Source: Pseudodonghicola xiamenensis DSM 18339 (GTDB taxonomy: Bacteria; Pseudomonadota; Alphaproteobacteria; Rhodobacterales; Rhodobacteraceae). From it: a stretch of 64,000 nucleotides of DNA. Shown one piece after another: positions 37,722 to 47,549 of this stretch. A model generated the notes under the pieces. That model did not search any database and was not told the origin of the DNA. It was given only the letters and a program-made list of their open reading frames with translations. Positions within the stretch are counted from its first letter, which is position 1; each line of letters opens with the position of its first letter. Location of the stretch: the NCBI RefSeq assembly GCF_000429365.1, contig NZ_AUBS01000001.1, positions 434,001 through 498,000 on the forward strand, read 5' to 3'. Made by a program: the position numbers and the translations under genes.

Positions 37722-39287
37722 TCATTCCAGCTCGATGGTTCCCGGCGGCTTCGAGGTGCAATCGTAGAACACCCGGTTCACGCCCTTTACCTCGTTGATG
37801 ATCCGGGTCGAGGTTTCGCCCAGGAATTCGTGGCTGAAGGGATAGTAATCCGCCGTCATGCCATCGACCGAGGTTACCGCGCGCAGCGCCAGGGCGTAAT
37901 CATAGGTACGCCCGTCGCCCATCACGCCGACGGTGCGCATCGGCAGGATGGCGGCGAAGGCCTGCCAGATTTCGTCATAGAGGTCGTGCTTGCGGATCTG
38001 GTCGATATAGACCGCATCCGCCTTGCGCAGGATCTCAAGCTTTTCGCGGGTGATCTCGCCGGGGCAGCGGATCGCCAGACCCGGTCCCGGGAAGGGATGG
38101 CGACCGATGAAGCTGGCGGGCAGGCCCAGGTCGCGACCCAGTGCGCGGACCTCGTCCTTGAACAGCTCGCGCAGCGGCTCGACCAGCTTCAGCCCCATCT
38201 TTTCGGGCAGGCCGCCGACGTTGTGGTGCGACTTGATCGTCACCGAGGGGCCGCCAGAGAAGGAGACGCTTTCGATCACATCCGGATAAAGCGTGCCCTG
38301 GGCCAGGAATTCGGCGCCTTCGATCTGGTCGGCGTATTTCTGGAACACGTCGATGAAGAGGCGCCCGATGATCTTGCGCTTGGTCTCAGGGTCGGAAACG
38401 CCCTCGAGCTCACCCAGGAACAGCTCCTGCTCCTGCGCGTGGATCACGCTCAGGTTCATGTGGTCGCGGAACATGCCGACGACTTCCTCGGCCTCGTTCA
38501 GACGCAGAAGGCCATGGTCGACGAAGACGCAGGTCAGGTTCTCGCCGATCGCCTCGTGGATCAGCGCGGCGGCGACCGAACTGTCGACCCCGCCGGACAG
38601 CGCGCAGATCACCTTGGCGTCGCCCACCTGTTCGCGGATGGATTTCACCATCTCGTCGCGATAGGCCGACATCGTCCAGTCGCCGGTGAACCCCGCCAGC
38701 CGCACGAAGTTTTCATAGAGCGTGGCGCCGTTCGGCGTGTGGTGCACTTCTGGGTGGAATTGCACCGCGAAGAAATTGCGCGACAGATCGGCGGTGATCG
38801 CGAAGGGCGCGCCGGGCGAAGTGCCATAAACTTCAAAGCCCGGGGCAAGCTTGCTCACGTGGTCGCCGTGGCTCATCCAGACCTGTTCACGTTCTTCCAG
38901 GAACCAACCTGCCAGCAGGTCGATCCGCTGGTCGGCAGGGGTGACATAGGCGCGACCGAATTCTGCGGTATGGCTTTCGCCGGCCTCGACCGTTCCGCCC
39001 AGATCCTGCATCATTACCTGCTGGCCATAGCAGATGCCGAGGATCGGAACTCCGAGGTCATAGACCGCCTTCGGCGGCCGGGGAGAGCCTTCGCGAACGA
39101 CCGAATCCGGCCCGCCGGAAAAGATCACGGCCTTGGGCGAGAAGGTCTTCAGAAAGGTCTCGTCGACGTTCTGATAAGGGTGGATTTCGCAATAGACATT
39201 CAACTCGCGCAAGCGACGGGCGATGAGCTGCGTCACCTGGCTGCCAAAGTCGATGATGAGGAGGCGGTCGTGCGATATCTGGGTCAT
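37722..39287 (-). CDS. guaA: GMP synthase (glutamine-hydrolysing)
   Basis: Aminates XMP to GMP. 521 residues: class I glutamine amidotransferase domain with nucleophile cysteine in G-I-C-Y-G-Q-Q near residue 87 and the H/E pair around F-H-P-E-V-H-H near 176; then the ATP pyrophosphatase domain with P-loop L-S-G-G-V-D-S-S-V near 230; then the C-terminal dimerisation domain ending [12 protein letters not shown]. Fully normal. It follows the RTX gene on the minus strand with 102 bases between. Confidence 0.98.
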   Translation of the reverse strand: MTQISHDRLLIIDFGSQVTQLIARRLRELNVYCEIHPYQNVDETFLKTFSPKAVIFSGGPDSVVREGSPRPPKAVYDLGVPILGICYGQQVMMQDLGGTVEAGESHTAEFGRAYVTPADQRIDLLAGWFLEEREQVWMSHGDHVSKLAPGFEVYGTSPGAPFAITADLSRNFFAVQFHPEVHHTPNGATLYENFVRLAGFTGDWTMSAYRDEMVKSIREQVGDAKVICALSGGVDSSVAAALIHEAIGENLTCVFVDHGLLRLNEAEEVVGMFRDHMNLSVIHAQEQELFLGELEGVSDPETKRKIIGRLFIDVFQKYADQIEGAEFLAQGTLYPDVIESVSFSGGPSVTIKSHHNVGGLPEKMGLKLVEPLRELFKDEVRALGRDLGLPASFIGRHPFPGPGLAIRCPGEITREKLEILRKADAVYIDQIRKHDLYDEIWQAFAAILPMRTVGVMGDGRTYDYALALRAVTSVDGMTADYYPFSHEFLGETSTRIINEVKGVNRVFYDCTSKPPGTIELE

Positions 39288-39389
39288 GTCAGGCCCATAG
39301 AGATTGCCCGCGCCACTGGCAAGAGGGCAGTTGCATTGAATGGCTCAAACCTCTGGGAACCGGGCCAAGCAGAATGGAACGGGGCCGCA

Positions 39390-41099
39390 TCAGAACAGGA
39401 AATCGCCCCGCCCGAGATCGTCGATATCGACCGCCACGAGCGTCAGTTCGAATCTGCCGGCGGAAATCACCACATCCGCGCCGAGCTGCTCCATATGGTT
39501 GTGCGACAGGTCGAAAAAGTTGCGGATCGCCTTGACGGCAGACAGGTCGATATCCTCGCGTCCCGAGTTGGCATTGAAATCGAGGATCACGTCCTTGCCG
39601 GATTTCGAGTTGAACTTGAACAGGTCCTTGCCACCACCACCGCTCAGGATGTCGCGACCGGCGCCGCCATCGAGGATATCGCGCCCGGCACCGCCGCTGA
39701 GCTTGTCGGCACCACCCCCGCCGTTCAGCCGGTCATTGCCATCCCCTCCGGACAGCGCATCCGCGCCGGCATTGCCGAACAGCCGGTCTGCCTGCGCGCC
39801 GCCGGCCAGCCAGTCATCGCCGCCACCGCCCATGAGCTTGTCACGGCCCAACCCACCCAGCAGGATGTCGTCGCCGGCCTGGCCGGCATAGGTGTCGTTC
39901 TGGGCGCCGAAACTGATCCGGTTGGAATGGCTGTCGCCGGGGGAGAGGGTGCTGGAATCGAAGGTGATTTCATAGCTCACGTCGGAATGGCGCGAGCTGG
40001 TGGTCAGATCCTTGAAGACCGCTCCGAGGGTGGGAAAATTCTCTTCAAGGTAATCGGCCACCCGGTCGCGCAACGCCTCGACCTTCTGCTCCATTTCCTC
40101 AAGCGTGTTGATCTCTCGCATCTCGCCATCGACGATTTCGAAATTGTCGAGCATCGGCAGGGTTTCGTCCATCAGGTCCTGATTGAAATCATGCAGTTCC
40201 TTGGCCTTGCCGGCAGTGTCGAACAGATCGGCCAGGTTGTCGTATCCGGCATCACGCACCTTGTCCTTGAGCAGTTTCATCAGGCCCGATGCGCCGCTGT
40301 CGGTCACCGCGTCATAGAAGGATTTCAACCCGGTGCCGCCGGTGTCCTCTGTGGCGGTGTCGCTGGAATTGGTCCAGTCGCTGTCCTCGTAGAGGTCGGG
40401 GATGTCCTGCCACTGGTATTGGGGGGAGGCGAAGCGCGTGGCGATCACCTCGGCGGTGCCTTCGACCGTTTCTTCGATGAAGGCCCAACCGCGCTCCAGC
40501 AGGCTGGGCTGGCGGATGACGACGGTGTCGATGTAATCCGCCACCACCTCCTTGTCGATCAGCAGATCCAATTCGTCCTTGGGCAGGCTGCCCAGATCGA
40601 CCGGTGTGTCGACCGGATCGGTGCAGGTGGCGACAATCTCGGCGCCGCCGACCATCATGTCGATCTGTTCGGGCTCCAGCCACATCACCGTCCAGTCGCT
40701 GTCGACGCGGTCGAAGTAGGGGGTATTCAGATAGCCGTCGCTTTCGATCCAGGCGGTATAGGCATCGGGTTCGTCCAGATAAATCTGCTTGATCGTGGCC
40801 ATGAAATAATCCTGGCCGTACCAGTCTCCATCCGGGCTGCCATTGACCCAATCCGCGGCCTCTTCGGGGTCGTTGATCGCACCGTACTTGAGGATCGAGG
40901 TATCGAAGCTGGTCTCGGGGGTATAACCGCCCAGCCGCAGGTAGTCGAAATAATTGAGGGTCGGGAAGTCCGGGCCGAGGATGCTGTCAGGCTCGACCAT
41001 GTCGGGAAAGGGAGCCTCGCTGTAGGTATAGGTGACCTCGATGTAGATCGGCCGGCTCTCGTGATAATCCTCGTCGCAGAGCGATACCGTATAGCCCAT
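39390..41099 (-). CDS. RTX-type calcium-binding secreted protein
   Basis: 569 residues. The C-terminal third (about 400-492) is a run of G-G-x-G-x-D-x-L nonapeptide repeats, which fold into a calcium beta-roll. After it comes D-V-I-L-D-F-N and a short tail ending F-L-F, the pattern of type I secretion signals. There is no N-terminal signal peptide, in keeping with ABC-type export. The first 390 residues are very acidic (many D and E, few basic) and match nothing I recognise; a charged coiled-coil-like segment lies near 300-350. No exporter genes are adjacent. Possibly an adhesin, surface-layer or enzyme-like exoprotein. Confidence 0.85.
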   Translation of the reverse strand: MGYTVSLCDEDYHESRPIYIEVTYTYSEAPFPDMVEPDSILGPDFPTLNYFDYLRLGGYTPETSFDTSILKYGAINDPEEAADWVNGSPDGDWYGQDYFMATIKQIYLDEPDAYTAWIESDGYLNTPYFDRVDSDWTVMWLEPEQIDMMVGGAEIVATCTDPVDTPVDLGSLPKDELDLLIDKEVVADYIDTVVIRQPSLLERGWAFIEETVEGTAEVIATRFASPQYQWQDIPDLYEDSDWTNSSDTATEDTGGTGLKSFYDAVTDSGASGLMKLLKDKVRDAGYDNLADLFDTAGKAKELHDFNQDLMDETLPMLDNFEIVDGEMREINTLEEMEQKVEALRDRVADYLEENFPTLGAVFKDLTTSSRHSDVSYEITFDSSTLSPGDSHSNRISFGAQNDTYAGQAGDDILLGGLGRDKLMGGGGDDWLAGGAQADRLFGNAGADALSGGDGNDRLNGGGGADKLSGGAGRDILDGGAGRDILSGGGGKDLFKFNSKSGKDVILDFNANSGREDIDLSAVKAIRNFFDLSHNHMEQLGADVVISAGRFELTLVAVDIDDLGRGDFLF

Positions 41100-41343
41100 G
41101 AAATAATGTTCCTTCTGAAAAAAATCCTGCTTGGGCGGACGTTAGGCAATGGGGTGCTGGCGCATCAAGGTCTTAAGGGGCGGCTGTTCGAAATTTGTGC
41201 AGGGTGGTCCCGGTTGCCACAGTCCCCTGGGCCGAAAAGCTGTGCACATGTCGCTTTTCTCTGCCACAGGCCGCAATCCTTCACTGCCATCGGCCGGTAA
41301 AAGAGATAGACAGTTGATAAGGAGAGGCCTTTGCTGAGGGAAG

Positions 41344-42894
41344 ATGATGGCTGAAGCAGGAGTGGCGCCGCGGCGCGGACGGGGCGGTGGCGGAGCGGCC
41401 CGTAGGGCGGAACGGACTGCGATCCGCATCGAGACCGCGAAATACATCGAGCGCAATATCCCGAATTTCGAGATTCTTTCTGAAGAGGCGCTCGAGATCA
41501 TCGAGACCAACGCCGAAACCGTTCTGGCCGAGATCGGGGTGAATTTCGTCAACAACCCCGGCGCTCTGGCGCTCTGGCGCGAGGCCGGCGCCGAGGTCGA
41601 GGGCGAAAGGGTGCGGATTCCCCGCGGCCTGGCGCGGCAATTGTGCCAGACCGCGCCCGAAAGTTTTACCCAGCACGCCCGCAATCCTGAAAAGAATGTG
41701 GTGATCGGGGGCAAGTCCCTGGTCTGCGCGCCGGTCTACGGGCCGCCCTTCGTGCGCGACGCCGCTGGCGGACGCCGCTATGCCACGATGGAGGATTTCC
41801 GCAATTTCGTGAAGCTCGGCTATATGTCGAAATACCTGCATCATTCCGGTGGCACGGTCTGCGAACCGACCGACGTGCCGGTGAACAAACGGCATCTGGA
41901 CATGCTGCTGGCGCATATGACGCTGTCGGACAAACCCTTCATGGGCTCGGTCACCGAACCCAGCCGGGCGCAGGACAGCGTCGAGATGTGCGAAATCCTC
42001 TTTGGCAAGGATTTCGTGCAGCAAAATACCGTGATGACCTCGCTGATCAACATCAACTCGCCGATGACCTTCGACGATGTGATGATGGGGGCGCTGGAGA
42101 TTTACGCGAAAAACAATCAGGCCTGTATCGTGTCACCCTTCATCGTCGGCGGCGCCATGGCGCCGGTGTCGGTGGCCGGCACGCTGACCCAGGTCCTGGC
42201 CGAGGTTCTGGCCGGCATCGCCTATTCCCAGCTTGTTCGCCCCGGCGCGCCGGTGATCTTCGGCGCCTTCGTGACCTCGATCGACATGAATTCCGGCGCG
42301 CCTACCTTCGGCACCCCGGAGGCCAGCCAGATCCTCTATGGCGCCGGTCAGCTTGCGCGGCGGATGAAATTGCCGTTCCGGTCGGGCGGTGGGCTCTGTG
42401 CATCGAAATTGCCCGATGCCCAGGCCGCTTACGAGACCGCGAACACCCTGAACGCCGCGCTTCTGGGCGGGGTGAATTTCATGTTGCACGCCTGTGGCTG
42501 GCTCGAGGGCGGGCTGGTGTCCTCTTACGAGAAATTCGTGATGGATGCCGATCAGCTCGGGGTGTTGCACAAGATGGCGGCCGGCGTGTCGGTGGATGAA
42601 AACGCCCAGGCGATGGGGGCGATTGCCGAGGTCGGTCCGGGCGGGCACTATCTGGGCTGCGCTCATACCCAGGCCAATTTCAAGGAAGCGTTCTGGCGCA
42701 GCGATCTGCTGGACTACAAGCCGTTCGAGACCTGGGAAGAAGAGGGCGCGCGGGACACGCAGGCCCTGGCCTCGGCACGGGTGGCGCATCTGCTGAACAG
42801 CTATCAGCAGCCGGCGCTCGACCCCGAGATCGCGGCCGCGCTCAACGCCTATGTCGCAGCCAAGAAGGCCTCGATGCCCGACGCTTTCATGTGA
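41344..42894 (+). CDS. Trimethylamine methyltransferase (MttB) family protein
   Basis: 516 residues of the MttB superfamily TIM barrel. There is no in-frame UAG, so it belongs to the non-pyrrolysine branch, whose studied members demethylate glycine betaine or related quaternary amines onto a corrinoid protein. F-E-I-L-S-E-E-A-L-E-I-I-E near residue 37 and G-V-N-F-V-N-N-P-G-A near 65 are family-typical, and the barrel core includes G-A-P-V-I-F-G-A-F and L-P-F-R-S-G-G. No corrinoid protein or transporter is nearby, so the substrate is unknown. ATG 41344 or 41347 can start. Its stop overlaps the convergent DUF6477 gene by 8 bases. Confidence 0.9.
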   Translation: MMAEAGVAPRRGRGGGGAARRAERTAIRIETAKYIERNIPNFEILSEEALEIIETNAETVLAEIGVNFVNNPGALALWREAGAEVEGERVRIPRGLARQLCQTAPESFTQHARNPEKNVVIGGKSLVCAPVYGPPFVRDAAGGRRYATMEDFRNFVKLGYMSKYLHHSGGTVCEPTDVPVNKRHLDMLLAHMTLSDKPFMGSVTEPSRAQDSVEMCEILFGKDFVQQNTVMTSLININSPMTFDDVMMGALEIYAKNNQACIVSPFIVGGAMAPVSVAGTLTQVLAEVLAGIAYSQLVRPGAPVIFGAFVTSIDMNSGAPTFGTPEASQILYGAGQLARRMKLPFRSGGGLCASKLPDAQAAYETANTLNAALLGGVNFMLHACGWLEGGLVSSYEKFVMDADQLGVLHKMAAGVSVDENAQAMGAIAEVGPGGHYLGCAHTQANFKEAFWRSDLLDYKPFETWEEEGARDTQALASARVAHLLNSYQQPALDPEIAAALNAYVAAKKASMPDAFM

Positions 42895-43207
42895 TGTCCA
42901 CGCGGTTGTCCTCGTCGTCCTGGCGGCGCTGACTTTCCAGCAGCGCCGCCTCGCCGACAAGGGCGATCAGCGTGTCGAGATGACGCGACAGCGAATAACC
43001 GGCGTCCTGCGCGCGGCGCCGGTCGTCATGATCCTGCTCGATCTCCAGCAGACGCAACAGCGCCGGGGCCGGAGCGGGCAGATGGCCATATCCCAGCACG
43101 CGCGGCAGATGAACCTCGCGACGATAGTCGCGGGCACCGAGCCGCGCGGCGCGCACCAGAAGACGCGGACGGCGACGGGTGGCAAGAAGACTTTGCAGGT
43201 CGATCAT
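42887..43207 (-). CDS. DUF6477 family protein
   Basis: 106 residues from ATG 43207, which has GGGGG 6 bases upstream. The opening M-I-D-L-Q-S-L-L-A-T-x-R-R-P-R-L-L-V-R-A-A is the hallmark of this Rhodobacterales family, followed by a charged helical region. No function is known. It is divergent from the DUF6456 gene, and the 212 bases between them contain the TTAA cluster described separately, suggesting joint control. Confidence 0.8.
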   Translation of the reverse strand: MIDLQSLLATRRRPRLLVRAARLGARDYRREVHLPRVLGYGHLPAPAPALLRLLEIEQDHDDRRRAQDAGYSLSRHLDTLIALVGEAALLESQRRQDDEDNRVDIT

Positions 43208-43308
43208 CGGAACCCCCTTTTCCTGAGAAAGAGGCATTCCGTTTTAAACACTTTCATCCACTGTTGCGGATCAGGCGGTTCAGCGTGCGCTGGGTTTATG
43301 ATTGTTTA

Positions 43309-43363
43309 TTAATCCGAGACAAAAGTTAACGCGCAGGTTTAATTTAAATTCTGCGTAAGTTAA
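43309..43363. promoter_or_regulatory. TTAA cluster resembling CtrA sites
   Basis: TTAA occurs at 43309, 43326, 43339, 43344 and 43360, five times in 55 bases of an otherwise GC-rich genome. TTAAATTCTGCGTAA (43344-43358) is TTAA-N7-GTAA, one base off the CtrA consensus TTAA-N7-TTAA. The genome encodes CtrA (11.3 kb). It could also be just an AT-rich promoter. Confidence 0.4.
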
Positions 43364-43419
43364 CCTTCTCCAGGTTGTGAATAAATCTGGGGATATTGTC
43401 TGGATAACCGGAACAGCCC

Positions 43420-44538
43420 TTGAGCTTTGATGACGGGAATAAGACGCATGGGGCATCTGTCCCGGCGGTGCCGACCTGGGTGCCCGACACGGCGCGGCGT
43501 TATCTGCATCATACCGTTGCCGGTCGCCCGATCCGGGAGCTGGCACGGCGGGCGGGATGTCATGCCTCGACCGTGTTGCGCCAGATCCGCCGGATCGAGA
43601 TGCGGCGCGACGATCCTCTGGTCGATGCCGCGCTGGCCGCTCTGGCTGCGGTGCATTTCCCGCCACCGGCACAGCCCGAAGGCGATCCGGTCCGGACCGT
43701 TGACCGGGAGGTTGCCATTATGACTGATCATTCCTTGTTTCCCTCTGCCGCGCTTCTGGAGCGCGAGGCGCGCCGGGTGCTGGCCTGTCTGAGCGAGCCG
43801 GGGGCGGTGCTGGCTGTGGCCGAACAGATGGACAAGGCGGTGGTGGTCCGCGCAGAGGGGGTGCGGACGGCGGTGGTCGGCACCGATGTGGCCCAGGCGA
43901 TGGCGCTGAAGGATTGGATCGCCTGTTCCGCGCCGGGACGGGTCAGCCGGTATCGCATCACCGGGGCCGGGCGTGCGGCCTTGCGGCGGCTTCTGGCCGA
44001 GGCGGAAAATCGTGCCCGCGCTGATAGCGATGGCGGATTTTCCGAGACCCAGGCCGCCTATGATCCGCCGGATGAGGAGGTCGGCGGCGGCTTGCGCCGC
44101 TGCCGCTATGGTCGCGCGGAAAGCCCGCTTGCGGTGTTGGCACGTCGCAAGGATCGCGACGGGCAGCCGTTTCTGGACGAGGCACTGGTGCGGGCGGGAG
44201 AGCGGCTGCGCGAGGATTTTGAACTGGCGCAGTTGGGCCCTCGAGTCGCGCAGAACTGGGATCGCTTCTTGACCGGGGGCGTGCGTGGCGGCGCGGAGGC
44301 CAACCTCGACCGCAGCGGCGGCGCGGCCCGCGACCGGGTCGCCCGGGCGCTCAGCGATCTGGGGCCAGGGCTGGGCGATGTGGCGCTGCGCTGCTGCTGC
44401 TATCTTGAGGGATTGGAACAGGCGGAACGCCGCATGGGCTGGTCGGCGCGGTCGGGTAAGATCGTGCTCAGGATCGCGCTGCAACGGCTCCGGCGGCACT
44501 ACGACCGCACCGCAAGGGCCGAAGAGCTGATCGGCTGA
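43420..44538 (+). CDS. DUF6456 helix-turn-helix protein
   Basis: 372 residues using TTG 43420; a GTG at 43468 is the alternative, and the start is uncertain. The N-terminus has a resolvase/Hin-like helix-turn-helix: R-P-I-R-E-L-A-R-R-A-G-C-H-A-S-T-V-L-R-Q-I near residues 36-56. The C-terminal half (about 235-365) is the DUF6456 domain with P-L-A-V-L-A-R-R-K-D, A-G-E-R-L-R-E-D-F-E-L-A and W-S-A-R-S-G-K-I-V-L-R-I-A-L. Alphaproteobacterial members are predicted DNA-binding proteins of unknown target. The divergent DUF6477 neighbour suggests a functional pair. Confidence 0.82.
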   Translation: MSFDDGNKTHGASVPAVPTWVPDTARRYLHHTVAGRPIRELARRAGCHASTVLRQIRRIEMRRDDPLVDAALAALAAVHFPPPAQPEGDPVRTVDREVAIMTDHSLFPSAALLEREARRVLACLSEPGAVLAVAEQMDKAVVVRAEGVRTAVVGTDVAQAMALKDWIACSAPGRVSRYRITGAGRAALRRLLAEAENRARADSDGGFSETQAAYDPPDEEVGGGLRRCRYGRAESPLAVLARRKDRDGQPFLDEALVRAGERLREDFELAQLGPRVAQNWDRFLTGGVRGGAEANLDRSGGAARDRVARALSDLGPGLGDVALRCCCYLEGLEQAERRMGWSARSGKIVLRIALQRLRRHYDRTARAEELIG

Positions 44539-44670
44539 ACCACCTCTCGGCCATACCGGGGCAGGGCGCCGGGCCCCGAGGTCGATGCCCCGGGTTCATG
44601 ACATTTCCGTAGATCGGCAATGACGCCGGAACCGGAAATGGGCCATTCGAGTGATATCGGCACTGCAAAC

Positions 44671-44698
44671 GAAACGGGCCCGCAAATTGCGGACCCGT
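44671..44698 (-). terminator. Terminator of the peroxiredoxin gene
   Basis: On the minus strand a 12-bp stem with one G-U pair (ACGGGTCCGCAA with TTGCGGGCCCGT) is followed by TTTC, 28 bases after the peroxiredoxin stop. The T-run is short. Confidence 0.6.
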
Positions 44699-44726
44699 GT
44701 GATACATCCGGAAGGACCGGAGGAGA

Positions 44727-45275
44727 TCAGGCGGCCGAGGCCTTGGAGGCTTCGACCAGATATTCCTTGACCGTTTCGGGCGAGGAGACGCCATAGGGAT
44801 CGTCCGGGCAGTTGTCCATCAGGCCCGGTTCTTCGAACCAGGCTTCGACCACACCGTCGTTGATCACGGCCGCATAACGCCAGGAGCGCATGCCGAAACC
44901 CAGGTTGTCCTTGTCGACCAGCATGCCCATCTTGCGGGTGAATTCGCCCGAGCCATCGGGGATGACCTTGACGTTTTGCAGCTCTTGCGACTGGGCCCAT
45001 TTGTTCATGACAAAGCTGTCGTTGACCGACATGCAATAGATTTCGTCGATGCCCAGGTCCTTGAACTCGGGGTATCCCTTTTCATAGCCCGGCAGTTGGT
45101 AGGTCGAGCAAGTGGGGGTGAAGGCGCCCGGCAGCGAGAACAGGATCACGCGCTTGCCGGCGAAATAGTCCGCGGTGGTCTTGTCTTCCCAACGGAAGGG
45201 GTTCGGCCCGCCGACGGATTCGTCGCGCACGCGGGTGTGGAAAGTGACCTCGGGCAGTTTGACTCCGACTTTCAT
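44727..45275 (-). CDS. Peroxiredoxin (Prx5-like, thioredoxin fold)
   Basis: Reduces hydrogen peroxide and organic peroxides with glutathione or thioredoxin. The 182 residues carry peroxidatic C56 in P-G-A-F-T-P-T-C-S-T-Y-Q-L-P-G-Y, the Prx5/Prx-Grx type motif with T at 53. C81 (E-I-Y-C-M-S-V-N-D) is the usual accessory cysteine, and another lies in D-N-C-P-D near residue 153. The conserved W-R-Y-A-A-V-I-N-D-G stretch follows G-M-R-S. No fused glutaredoxin. It is divergent from lipA; the 280 bases between hold no gene that I can support. Confidence 0.93.
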   Translation of the reverse strand: MKVGVKLPEVTFHTRVRDESVGGPNPFRWEDKTTADYFAGKRVILFSLPGAFTPTCSTYQLPGYEKGYPEFKDLGIDEIYCMSVNDSFVMNKWAQSQELQNVKVIPDGSGEFTRKMGMLVDKDNLGFGMRSWRYAAVINDGVVEAWFEEPGLMDNCPDDPYGVSSPETVKEYLVEASKASAA

Positions 45276-45555
45276 CTCATACTCCTCTGGATCGTTAGGC
45301 GATCAGTACCAAGTTGCGGATTAAAATAATTCTAAAGCTGCTTCAACCGCAGATTTGCTGCGGATGCAGCCCCGGTTGGGATTTCGTCATTTCAACGGGA
45401 TAAGGGGGATTTTCTGGGCAAATCTTCGCCGTATATTGCGGCTGCGGCAAGGCCGGCATGGAGGTCGTGCATGGCGGATATGCATGTCTGGCGGTTTCGC
45501 CTCCGTGAGGGTATGTTAGGCCAGACATAACGATCCCGAGCAAGGCACAAGTCAC

Positions 45556-46509
45556 ATGCGTGATCTCAAGATCCCCGAACAGCGCCATCCGGAAAAGGCG
45601 CATCGCCCCGACAATGCTCAGCCCAAGAAGCCCAGTTGGATCCGGGTGAAGGCGCCGGGCGGCAAGGGCTATGCCGACACCCACAAGATCATGCGCGAGA
45701 ACGGGTTGGTCACCGTCTGCGAAGAGGCAGGCTGTCCCAACGTGGGCGAATGCTGGAACCAGGGTCACGCCACCATGATGATCATGGGCGAGATTTGCAC
45801 CCGCGGCTGCACCTTCTGCAATATCGCCACTGGTCGCCCTCAAACGCTTGATGCTTTCGAACCGGGGCGTGTCGCCCATGCTGTCGAAAAGCTGGGGCTC
45901 AATCACGTGGTGATTACCTCGGTCGACCGCGACGATCTGGAGGACGGCGGGGCCGAGCATTTTGCCCAGACCATCCGCGCGGTGCGCCATCGCAGCCCCA
46001 GCACCACCATCGAGATCTTGACGCCCGATTTTCTGAAATGCGATCCCGCCGTGCTTGAGGTGGTGGTCGAGGCGCGTCCCGATGTCTTCAACCACAACCT
46101 TGAGACCGTCCCCGGCCTGTATACCGAGGTTCGGCCCGGTGCGCGCTATTTCCATTCGCTGCGGCTGCTGCAACGGGTGAAGGAGCTCGATCCGTCGATC
46201 TTCACCAAATCCGGCCTGATGGTGGGGCTGGGTGAGAAGGCGGTGGAGGTCAAGCAAGTGATGGACGACATGCGCGCCGCAGATGTCGATTTCCTGACCA
46301 TCGGCCAGTATCTGCAGCCAACGCCCAAGCACCATGGTGTCGATCGTTTCGTGACGCCCGAGGAATTCGCGGCCTATGAAAAAGCGGCTTTCGGCAAAGG
46401 CTTCCTGATGGTTTCCGCCACGCCGTTGACGCGGTCCTCGTATCACGCCGGGGATGATTTCGCCCAATTGCGCGCCGCCCGAGAGGCGAAACTGGCGCAG
46501 CAGGGCTGA
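45556..46509 (+). CDS. lipA: Lipoyl synthase
   Basis: Radical-SAM enzyme that inserts two sulfurs into octanoyl groups on lipoyl domains. 317 residues with both iron-sulfur clusters: auxiliary cluster C55-C60-C66 ([12 protein letters not shown]) and radical-SAM cluster C81-C85-C88 (C-T-R-G-C-T-F-C). The terminal R-S-S-Y motif that binds the auxiliary iron is present near residue 297. It has a strong terminator after it. Confidence 0.98.
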   Translation: MRDLKIPEQRHPEKAHRPDNAQPKKPSWIRVKAPGGKGYADTHKIMRENGLVTVCEEAGCPNVGECWNQGHATMMIMGEICTRGCTFCNIATGRPQTLDAFEPGRVAHAVEKLGLNHVVITSVDRDDLEDGGAEHFAQTIRAVRHRSPSTTIEILTPDFLKCDPAVLEVVVEARPDVFNHNLETVPGLYTEVRPGARYFHSLRLLQRVKELDPSIFTKSGLMVGLGEKAVEVKQVMDDMRAADVDFLTIGQYLQPTPKHHGVDRFVTPEEFAAYEKAAFGKGFLMVSATPLTRSSYHAGDDFAQLRAAREAKLAQQG

Positions 46510-46563
46510 TCCGACAGGCCCGAGACATATTACCGAGCGCTTCACACATCGCTTCGGATAGAG

Positions 46564-46600
46564 AAACGGCCCCGCCAAAACGGCAGGGGCCGTTTTTATT
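46564..46600 (+). terminator. Intrinsic terminator after lipA
   Basis: Arms AAACGGCCCC-GCC and GGC-A-GGGGCCGTTT around AAAAC, then TTTTTATT, 54 bases after the lipA stop. From here to 46751 I see no gene. Confidence 0.92.
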
Positions 46601-46751
46601 TATGTTCGTGAACAAGTGATTGGGGTGGGGAGTTCATGTCTTGCAATAAGTCCTGCCCCGGCGGGATTCGCGGCAGACTAGGAACTGGGCGAGATCAGTG
46701 GCCTCGACGGGCATTGACCTTGGGGTGTCGCGGGCCGGTTCGCTGGCCGAC

Positions 46752-46916
46752 CTACCGCATCAACGGGACCCCGCGCCGCACGCCACCCGCAGGGGTCAGC
46801 GCATCGGGCCAGCCGATCCATTGTTCAACGGCATAAAGAATCAGGCAGAAGATCACCACGCAAAGCACCAGAATAACACGGCTTTTTGACGGCGGGTGTT
46901 GGGCCCACCGTTTCAT
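46752..46916 (-). CDS. Small membrane protein downstream of hpt (54 aa)
   Basis: 54 residues from ATG 46916 (M-K-R-W-A-Q-H-P-P-S), with one hydrophobic segment of about 18 residues (V-I-L-V-L-C-V to I-L-Y-A-V) followed by E-Q-W-I-G-W-P-D-A-L-T-P. A TTG at 46940, which would overlap the hpt stop, could extend it to 62. I recall similar short proteins with a W-P-x-A-L-T-P tail in Rhodobacterales, without function. It follows hpt by 20 bases, so it is probably co-transcribed. Confidence 0.65.
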   Translation of the reverse strand: MKRWAQHPPSKSRVILVLCVVIFCLILYAVEQWIGWPDALTPAGGVRRGVPLMR

Positions 46917-46936
46917 TCGCAGAAGCCAGAAGAAAT

Positions 46937-47476
46937 TCAATCGGTGAACCGCACCTTGCCGATGAACGGCAGGTTGCGGTTCCTTTGCGCGAAGTCGATG
47001 CCGTAACCCACCACAAATTCATCAGGAATTTCAAAACCGATCCAATCGGCACGAATGTCGACCTCGCGCCGGGATGGCTTGTCCAGCAATGCGATGGTCT
47101 TCAGCCGCGCCGGCTTGCGGCTTTTCAATAGGTGGATGACATGGCTGAGGGTGAAGCCTGTGTCGACGATATCCTCGACCACCAGCACATCACGACCTTC
47201 AATTGCGCCTCTCAAGTCCTTGAGAATGCGAACTTCTCGGCTACTTTCCGTGGCATCCCCGTAAGAGGAGGCCTCAAGGAAATCCACTTCGATCGGCAGG
47301 TCGAGATCGCGCACCAGATCGGCGATGAAGACGAAGGAACCGCGCAGAAGGCCCACCACCACCAGCTTGTCGGTGTCGTGAAACTCCGCCCGGATTGCAT
47401 GCGCCAAGGTCTCGATCCGCGCCGCGATCGCCTTGGCCGAGATCATTTCGTCAATGACATATGGACGCTGTGTCAT
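46937..47476 (-). CDS. hpt: Hypoxanthine phosphoribosyltransferase
   Basis: Salvages hypoxanthine and guanine with PRPP. 179 residues from MTQRPYV. The PRPP site [12 protein letters not shown] lies near residue 98-109, the flexible loop A-S-S-Y-G-D-A-T near 72 and the purine-contact V-G-Y-G-I-D-F near 158. Complements guaA (37.7 kb) in GMP supply. It is divergent from the COQ10-like gene, 73 bases away. Confidence 0.96.
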   Translation of the reverse strand: MTQRPYVIDEMISAKAIAARIETLAHAIRAEFHDTDKLVVVGLLRGSFVFIADLVRDLDLPIEVDFLEASSYGDATESSREVRILKDLRGAIEGRDVLVVEDIVDTGFTLSHVIHLLKSRKPARLKTIALLDKPSRREVDIRADWIGFEIPDEFVVGYGIDFAQRNRNLPFIGKVRFTD

Positions 47477-47549
47477 AGCTTCCCCTTGAACTTCCGGCCC
47501 AACCATACGACATGGGGCGCCACTGTCACCCAGGAAACCGCGCGTCAGG

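Noticed and set aside
37830..41300. 1156-codon ORF antisense to guaA and the RTX gene
   Set aside because: It mirrors two genes with clear families; no domain in the translated product.
45343..45528. 61-codon minus-strand ORF upstream of the peroxiredoxin gene (starting [10 protein letters not shown])
   Set aside because: The start has no ribosome site and the product is proline-rich without recognisable structure; looks like chance.
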